Source: a virus
Virus record (IMG/VR): IMGVR_UViG_3300025896_000147
Span: 1-28,751 of that record
Direction: 5' to 3' (one strand)
Length of the DNA: 28,751 nucleotides
Shown here: positions 24,452 to 28,751 of the stretch, one piece after another
Position numbering within the stretch: the first letter of the stretch is position 1
Layout: every line of letters begins with the position of its first letter
Notes under the pieces: model-generated
What the model was told of the DNA's origin: nothing
The model's input: the letters and a program-made list of their open reading frames with translations, nothing else
Databases searched by the model: none
Position numbers and translations under genes: made by a program

Positions 24452-24931
24452 CTACCCCGCAGCCTCCGCCTCCATCGCCGCAAGTTGCGCCTGCAACTCC
24501 GCATAGCGCGCGTTCGCCTCGGCTAATCCGGCTTCGGCTTCGGCTACGTCGGCGGCCTTGGTGGTGAGAGTGCCGCTGACTTCGGTCTTCTTCGTGGCCG
24601 CAAGTCCGGCCCGATCCAGTGCGTTCTGGAGGGCCTTCACCTGCTGCGGGGTCGCTTCGGACACCCCGAGCGCGATATCCAACTCAGTGTCAATCAGATC
24701 GGGGACGCGCTGTAAAAGCCGTTCCTTCGCCATTTCCAGCGTATCGCCCGCGACGGCATTGAGGGCGGCCCGGACGTGAGGCTTAGCGAGGTGCAGGGCC
24801 ACGTTCTGAAACGTCATGCCAAGCTCAGCCGCAATCTTCCGGCATGAAAGCCCATCAATCCGCAGTTGAGCTATGTGCCGTTCGGTCGCCGTCCATTCCG
24901 GCCCGTCAAGGCTCGTCAAGTCACTCGGCAT
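24452..24931 (-). CDS. terS: terminase small subunit
   Basis: A 159-residue protein. ATG 24931 is chosen over an upstream GTG (24937) because GGAGGT lies 5 bases before the ATG. Residues about 17-50 hold a helix-turn-helix of the small-terminase type (TERHIAQLRIDGL, then CRKIAAELGMTFQNVALHL), which recognises the packaging site. A helical oligomerisation core follows (about 65-115), then a coiled C-terminal tail (AEAEAGLAEANARYAELQ). It sits directly upstream of terL. Its start lies within the previous gene's 3' end. Confidence 0.85.
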   Translation of the reverse strand: MPSDLTSLDGPEWTATERHIAQLRIDGLSCRKIAAELGMTFQNVALHLAKPHVRAALNAVAGDTLEMAKERLLQRVPDLIDTELDIALGVSEATPQQVKALQNALDRAGLAATKKTEVSGTLTTKAADVAEAEAGLAEANARYAELQAQLAAMEAEAAG

Positions 24932-25271
24932 GGTCACCTCCCTGAATCCCCGTCAATCGCCCCACGTTGCCCCCAGTTCCACTTCCAGACTCGCCCCCTG
25001 CCTCTACCCATACCGAAGCCTGACGCGTCTCCAGGAGCCCATTAGGACCCTTTCCGGAGGTTCGCACTTCCTCGGCCCTCGCGAGCCTCGCAAGCGCCCC
25101 TGCTACGGTCTCACGCCCGCTGCTATCGACGGCCGCCGCGAGGGTGAGCACCTGCCCAAGCGTTGCCTCCAAAGCAGACAACCGCTGTTGCAGGCACCCG
25201 TTGGCCTCCTCCAGGTGGGCGAGGTGCGACCGGATATCGGCCATGTCGTCAAAGGGCATCGGGTCACTCAT
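24921..25271 (-). CDS. coiled-coil hypothetical protein before terS
   Basis: A 116-residue protein from ATG 25271 (a second ATG two codons upstream at 25277 is possible). The N-terminal half is a heptad-like helix (DIRSHLAHLEEANGCLQQRL), and the C-terminus is Gly-rich and probably disordered. No family recognised. It may be a helper of packaging or replication, being first in the terS unit. There is no Shine-Dalgarno sequence; a promoter ends 6 bases before the ATG. The longer open frame further upstream crosses a terminator, so it was not used. Confidence 0.6.
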   Translation of the reverse strand: MSDPMPFDDMADIRSHLAHLEEANGCLQQRLSALEATLGQVLTLAAAVDSSGRETVAGALARLARAEEVRTSGKGPNGLLETRQASVWVEAGGESGSGTGGNVGRLTGIQGGDHAE

Positions 25272-25277
25272 GCCCAT

Positions 25278-25306
25278 ACCGTAGCCCCAACGGCCGGAAG
25301 TGGCAA
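25278..25306 (-). promoter_or_regulatory. leaderless promoter of the terS unit
   Basis: TTGCCA (25306-25301, 5/6), a 17-base spacer and TACGGT (25283-25278) end 6 bases before ATG 25271. It lies immediately downstream of a rho-independent terminator, so it should restart transcription for the terS unit. Confidence 0.6.
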
Positions 25307-25312
25307 GTAGGC

Positions 25313-25345
25313 AAAAACACGAGAGGCCGGCACCATGCCGACCTC
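25313..25345 (-). terminator. rho-independent terminator after the replication genes
   Basis: On the minus strand GAGG and CGGCA-type arms (25345-25336) pair with 25332-25323 over 9 pairs, with one mismatch and a 3-base loop. This is followed by a T run (25317-25313). It ends the replication operon or a short RNA started at about 25382. Confidence 0.65.
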
Positions 25346-25388
25346 CGGGGCGTCTCAATACTTCGGGGCCATCCCCTCGCCCACCTGG

Positions 25389-25417
25389 AGAGTATCCGGG
25401 GGAGCGGTGGGGGTCAA
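25389..25417 (-). promoter_or_regulatory. candidate promoter overlapping the end of the 25414-25641 gene
   Basis: TTGACC (25417-25412), a 17-base spacer and TACTCT (25394-25389) are well spaced. The TGA inside TTGACC is the stop codon of the upstream gene. A start near 25382 would read into the terminator at 25345-25313, giving an RNA of about 70 nt. Confidence 0.4.
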
Positions 25418-25641
25418 GGGTCCCTGATTGCCCTCCGCCATCCTTGCGCTGGCGATGCCTGCACGACAGGAACCGGCGGGCCATCTGGTTCCATCTGAAA
25501 GTCAACCGCTTTCTCAAACTGCTCCGTTAGAACTCTATCAAGTTCCTTCTCGTACTCCTCATCAACCGGCGTATCGTCGGCCACCACCTGCCCCCACTCC
25601 GGTTTCGGCCGGTTGATGTACTTCGTCCATGCATCGTTCAT
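25414..25641 (-). CDS. small acidic hypothetical protein after the helicase
   Basis: A 75-residue protein whose ATG 25641 shares a base with the DnaB stop (TAATG). It is acidic and helical in the middle (DEEYEKELDRVLTEQFEKAVDFQ), with a proline-rich end. No motif identifies it. As a short acidic partner directly after a phage helicase it could be a helicase-loading or replication accessory protein, but that is position-based inference only. Confidence 0.55.
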   Translation of the reverse strand: MNDAWTKYINRPKPEWGQVVADDTPVDEEYEKELDRVLTEQFEKAVDFQMEPDGPPVPVVQASPAQGWRRAIRDP

Positions 25642-26972
25642 TATTGACCTCCAAAGCGGGTAGTTGCAGCGTGCCAGTTGGTGAGTACGGTGGCGGCGCT
25701 CTCACCCTCGCGGTTCTTGGCTACGATGATTTCGGCCTTCCCGACGTTCTCCCCTGGATAGTACACCTCGTCACGGTAGACAAAGAGGATCTTGTTCGCA
25801 TCCTGTTCGATAGCCCCCGATTCCCGAAGATCCGACATGATGGGCCGCTTATCCTTCCGGTCTTCACACCCCCGGTTGAGTTGCGACACCGCAATCACGG
25901 TGATCCCGAGGTCCATCGCCAACGCCTTCAGGGACCGGGAGACCGCCGCCACCGCCTGCTCACGAGGTAGGCCCTTCTGTCCCTCAATCAGTTGCAGGTA
26001 GTCCACCACCAGCAACTTCAATGGGTTCCCCCTACGTTCTGCCTGAATCGCCAGACGCTTCGCCTTGGCCTTCAGGAGTCCGATTGGGCTTGACGTGTCG
26101 TCCTGAATCCAGATCGGCAACCCGCGCAACCAGTCGAAAGCGTTCCCCAAAGCTACCAAATCGTAGTCGGTCACCCGTCCATCCCGGATTTTGTCACCAA
26201 AGACCCCGGAGTTCGCCGACAGTTGACGTTTGGCCAGTTCTACGCGGGACATTTCCAGGGACATGATAGCGACGCCCCATCCCGCAGTTGCAACCGCCAC
26301 CGCAATCTGTAGGGCCAGTGCCGATTTCCCCATGGCAGGGCGGCCCGCAACAACCCAAAGCTGACCCGGTTCCATGGGCCCGGTCTTCTGGTCAAGGTCG
26401 GGAAGTCCGGTGGACACGCCCACCACATCGCCAGCATCAAAGCGTTGTTTCCGGGTTACAGTGTCTTCCATCGCCTCGTTGAGCGCATCCTCCAGAATGG
26501 TCCAGTCGGCGGACGGGGCGCACTCAGCGATCTTGCTTGACAGGCTTTCAACGCTGGCAATCAGCGTATGCGTGTCTACCCCATCGTCCTGGGCGTCGTG
26601 GATCAACTGGTGCGCGGCAAAAATGGCTTGTCGGCGAATCGACTTGGCTTTCAACCGCTTCGCCACAGCGACCACCGCCTCCACCGACGGGCAGTGGTTC
26701 GGCAGTTGGCAGATATAGGAAAACCCGCCAAGGTCCTGCTGTTTTTCCGGGCTCATTCCTTCCATTCTCGACAGCACCACCGAGAACTGGGGCAACTCCT
26801 GATCTGCCACCATCCTGGAAAAGAACGCAAACAACGCCGCATGATTCGGGGCATGGAAGTCGGCGACCGTCAGAACGGACGCCACCTCCTGCTGTAGACT
26901 GGTATCCACCATGATACCGCCCAATACCAGGCGTTCATCCTCGACAGAAGTGGGAAGGGCTACGGGGTTCAT
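25641..26972 (-). CDS. dnaB: replicative DNA helicase, DnaB family
   Basis: A 443-residue hexameric 5'-3' helicase for phage replication. The N-terminal helical domain (about 8-110) includes DERLVLGGIMVD, like the DnaB N-domain. The RecA-like domain has Walker A GRPAMGKS (210-217), SLEMS (238-242), Walker B VVDYLQL (322-328), SQLNR (363-367), DLRESGAIEQDAN (381-393) and AKNREG (418-423). No intein is present. ATG 26972 is chosen because it overlaps the initiator stop (ATGA) and matches the DnaB start. The gene follows its likely loader/initiator, a common lambda-O/DnaB-type layout. Confidence 0.95.
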   Translation of the reverse strand: MNPVALPTSVEDERLVLGGIMVDTSLQQEVASVLTVADFHAPNHAALFAFFSRMVADQELPQFSVVLSRMEGMSPEKQQDLGGFSYICQLPNHCPSVEAVVAVAKRLKAKSIRRQAIFAAHQLIHDAQDDGVDTHTLIASVESLSSKIAECAPSADWTILEDALNEAMEDTVTRKQRFDAGDVVGVSTGLPDLDQKTGPMEPGQLWVVAGRPAMGKSALALQIAVAVATAGWGVAIMSLEMSRVELAKRQLSANSGVFGDKIRDGRVTDYDLVALGNAFDWLRGLPIWIQDDTSSPIGLLKAKAKRLAIQAERRGNPLKLLVVDYLQLIEGQKGLPREQAVAAVSRSLKALAMDLGITVIAVSQLNRGCEDRKDKRPIMSDLRESGAIEQDANKILFVYRDEVYYPGENVGKAEIIVAKNREGESAATVLTNWHAATTRFGGQ

Positions 26973-28189
26973 GCGGTCCTCTGGTGCCCACTGATGGGCG
27001 TGTAGTTGCGATAGGCTGAAATAAACATGGATCTTGCCTGCTTTTCGGTGTAGTCGTTCAGCATCCCGAGTTGGTTCCATCCCCCGGCGGCCCGGATGGC
27101 GGCGACGGTACGGGGCGGGATATCTTCAGGCAGGACCTTGATACCTCCCGACCTGCGTTTGATGAGGGACTCCCAGATGGTAGCGGGGTCCTCTGGGGGT
27201 GCGGTTTGCGCCGGGGTACTGCTCTTGATTTGTCCTTCCGCCCACGGGATCGCCTCCTCCAATCGCTCAGCGATGTTGCCGGCTACCATCAGGTTCCCGA
27301 TGCCCTGATACTTCCGCTCGCTCCCCCGTGCCCTGCCTTGTAGCCATAGATGCTGGCCTTTTTCGTCTTGGCAGTCAAAGGCCCACCGAATCAAAGTCAT
27401 CAGGTTTTCGGGCGTGGTTCTCAACAACGCCGGTCCAATCGCCGCAATCGCTTCTTTCGTGGGCTCCGCATCGCAGGCCGGCTTATGGATTCGGTACTGC
27501 GCCCACACCTTCCTGATTGCTTCGTCGTTGTTCGCCTTCTCGGCCGCTTTCTTCGGCTTTCTGGGGATGGCCACAGTGTCGGCAGAACCCTGATTGAAGA
27601 GGCCCAACGGTGTATTCGTGGCCTCCTTCGCCGTTGATTCTGGGGCAGAGGTCGGGATTGCTTGTGGAGGGGCACATGGGGCGGGCTCCGGGACGGGGGG
27701 AAGGGTGCCGACCGGGACGGGCGGCACACTCTCTTGTTTCTTCTCTGAGTCTGGATCTGCTTCTGAGTCTGCTTCTGGTAGAGGAAAGGCGCGCGCGCGA
27801 GGTGGCTCACTTTTGGCCCAAACTTGGCTCACTTCTGGCTCAACTTTGGCACCCCTATCAAACAGTTCTCCGCTTTCAACCGTACCCGACTGGCTCACTT
27901 CTGGTACCGCAACTTTGCGAGTGGTGGCCCGCTTTTGGCTCGCTTTTGGCTCACGGATACCAAGCACCGCGCCAACCTCCTCCAGAAGCGTGACCGCTGA
28001 CCGGCGATTCCACCCGAGGAACGCCGCCAACTTCCGCTCTGACATCACATCGTCGCGGTCGATCTGCCAAGAAAGGTCAAACTGTGCCCACCACTCAGGG
28101 GCGGGATTCTCCGGCGTCCATTGTGCGGAATAGTGGACAGGCTCCCAGGACATCGCGGGAACCTTCATCCAACCGCCACGGAGGCTCAC
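26969..28189 (-). CDS. replication initiator-like protein (lambda O-type layout) carrying iterons
   Basis: A 406-residue protein from GTG 28189, overlapping the preceding stop (GTGA); ATG at residue 8 is an alternative start. Residues about 35-75 form a helix-turn-helix (DLSWQIDRDDVMSERKLAAFL, then NRRSAVTLLEEVGAVLG) suited to DNA binding. Residues about 85-210 are a low-complexity Pro/Ser/Glu linker; its DNA holds iteron-like repeats (27803-27956). The C-terminal domain (about 225-406) is helical. Helicase, small RHH gene and repeats make it a probable replication initiator, as in lambda O. Sequence identity to a known family was not established. Confidence 0.65.
   Translation of the reverse strand: MSLRGGWMKVPAMSWEPVHYSAQWTPENPAPEWWAQFDLSWQIDRDDVMSERKLAAFLGWNRRSAVTLLEEVGAVLGIREPKASQKRATTRKVAVPEVSQSGTVESGELFDRGAKVEPEVSQVWAKSEPPRARAFPLPEADSEADPDSEKKQESVPPVPVGTLPPVPEPAPCAPPQAIPTSAPESTAKEATNTPLGLFNQGSADTVAIPRKPKKAAEKANNDEAIRKVWAQYRIHKPACDAEPTKEAIAAIGPALLRTTPENLMTLIRWAFDCQDEKGQHLWLQGRARGSERKYQGIGNLMVAGNIAERLEEAIPWAEGQIKSSTPAQTAPPEDPATIWESLIKRRSGGIKVLPEDIPPRTVAAIRAAGGWNQLGMLNDYTEKQARSMFISAYRNYTPISGHQRTA
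27803..27956. repeat. 11-bp-phased iterons: candidate replication origin
   Basis: Plus-strand repeats of TGGCTCACTTYTGG type start at 27803, 27825, 27836 (TGGCTCAACTTTGG), 27891, 27925 (TGGCCCGCTTTTGG), 27936 and 27947 (partial). Units recur at 11 bp, about one helical turn, and 27891 is in the same 11-bp phase as the first group. Eleven is not a multiple of three, so protein repeats cannot explain it. The block lies inside the initiator gene, as lambda ori does in O. Confidence 0.6.
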
Positions 28190-28353
28190 CCCTGAACCTG
28201 CTGAGCCTGCTTTGCGCCAAGCAAGACAAGAGCACAGAGGGCGGTGCTGAACGGCTCCAGGGTCTCCCTTCGCCGTGCGTTCACCACGTCCACAACGCGG
28301 GGGTCAAGGGTGACATTCTTGGGGATGTGGTTTCGAGTCTGAGTCTCTGCCAT
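28186..28353 (-). CDS. small ribbon-helix-helix-like protein
   Basis: A 55-residue protein. ATG 28353 has GAGG 5 bases upstream and lies just after a good promoter. The pattern KNVTLDPRVVDVVNARRRE, then PFSTALCALVLLGAKQA, is strand-helix-helix, as in CopG/RHH regulators with a VTLDP start. It precedes the initiator gene with a GTGA overlap, like small copy-control repressors of plasmids and phages. It may regulate its own promoter. The longer frame upstream to 28422 would cross the promoter and was rejected. Confidence 0.7.
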   Translation of the reverse strand: MAETQTRNHIPKNVTLDPRVVDVVNARRRETLEPFSTALCALVLLGAKQAQQVQG

Positions 28354-28368
28354 GATTACCTCAACGCC

Positions 28369-28397
28369 ATAGTAGCATAGGAGAGATAGTAAGTCAA
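28369..28397 (-). promoter_or_regulatory. promoter of the replication operon
   Basis: TTGACT (28397-28392, 5/6), a 17-base spacer and TACTAT (28374-28369, 4/6) lie just upstream of ATG 28353. The leader would be about 8-10 bases and includes GAGG. The TGA within TTGACT is the stop codon of the edge gene, so the two genes are packed onto one another. Confidence 0.65.
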
Positions 28398-28751
28398 CCC
28401 GCAACCACCGCCCACCCCGCATGAATCGCCCTCACAAGCTTCAACGTGGGCAATCGCCCACAAGCCGCTTCCATCTCCTGAACCCGCGCTGCCTCCCGCT
28501 CCAGCTCGATCTCGGCGACCAGGTGGGCGTACCACTCGCGGCCGGCCCATTCGGTGGTAGTGCGGGCGCATAGGGCCGCGACTTCGGCGAGGGTGGCGGG
28601 TGCGCCCATCGGGAGGAGCAGGATCTCATCCAGGGCGAGCCACGACAGCAGCGACGCGCCGATCTCCGTGGTGGGCGCATGGTCACCGACGAGCCACAGG
28701 TAGAGGTCCATCGGCCCCCACGCCACATCCACCGCCTGCAGTTCCACCAGG
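28394..28751 (-). CDS. hypothetical protein at the right edge (possibly 5' truncated)
   Basis: An open frame from the window edge to TGA 28394-28396. The first in-window start is GTG 28747 (117 residues), but the frame may continue beyond the edge. The sequence is helical and hydrophobic-acidic, with WLALDEILLLPMG and a long helix (EWYAHLVAEIELEREAARVQEMEAA). No family recognised. It is the minus-strand gene immediately before the replication promoter. Confidence 0.5.
   Translation of the reverse strand, partial: LVELQAVDVAWGPMDLYLWLVGDHAPTTEIGASLLSWLALDEILLLPMGAPATLAEVAALCARTTTEWAGREWYAHLVAEIELEREAARVQEMEAACGRLPTLKLVRAIHAGWAVVAG

Noticed and set aside
27744-27771. Two copies of TCTGAGTCTG 18 bp apart as further iterons
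   Set aside because: The spacing is a multiple of three and encodes a repeated acidic Ser/Asp/Glu linker, so protein repetition explains it.

Overview
This window looks like most of the genome of a tailed phage (siphovirus morphotype) or a prophage fragment. The DNA is GC-rich and gene-dense, with genes mostly overlapping by 4 bases (ATGA/GTGA). The evidence for a siphovirus is a canonical HK97-type morphogenesis order on the minus strand: small terminase, large terminase, portal, Mu-F-like head protein, scaffold, decoration protein, major capsid, connectors, tail tube, frameshifting tail chaperones, an 860-residue tape measure and tail-tip proteins. No integrase, lysis gene, tRNA or CRISPR array was recognised. 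The host cannot be named. A small acidic lipoprotein-like gene would fit a didermic host, but the start sites resemble the leaderless mRNAs common in actinobacteria and Deinococcus.

Layout. (1) Bases 1-2387, plus strand: an early or accessory operon with a truncated HTH protein, a small basic membrane-like protein, two phage hypotheticals (one with a MazG-like C-terminus) and thyX. (2) Bases 2362-18972, minus strand: the late operon, read from scaffold (18972) through capsid and tail genes to the tail fibre, converging on thyX. A single plus-strand gene (4753-5037) is inserted among the tail genes. (3) Bases 19088-19784, plus strand: a three-gene cassette headed by a ribbon-helix-helix-like protein, divergent from the scaffold. 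(4) Bases 19781-24931, minus strand: Mu-F/protease-like fusion, portal, TerL, TerS. (5) Bases 24921-28751, minus strand: a coiled-coil protein, a small acidic protein, DnaB helicase, an O-like initiator carrying iterons, a small RHH protein and an edge gene.

Working model. A promoter at about 28397-28369 drives the RHH, initiator and DnaB genes. The initiator gene contains 11-bp-phased iterons, a likely lambda-O-style origin. ThyX and the MazG-like protein would adjust nucleotide pools. TerS, TerL and portal package DNA into a capsid built by scaffold, capsid and a protease-like domain.

The most unusual signal is a set of five unit-leading genes (19088, 18972, 22671, 24321, 25271). Each has a -35/-10-like pair whose -10 element (TA-initial hexamer) ends exactly 6 bases before the ATG. 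This predicts leaderless mRNAs. In two intergenic regions this promoter is preceded by another promoter and a rho-independent terminator, which could make short RNAs of about 60-70 nt. Other points of interest are a programmed -1 frameshift in the tail chaperone gene, an Asp-box (sialidase-like) domain in a tail protein and a Mu-F/XkdF-like fusion.
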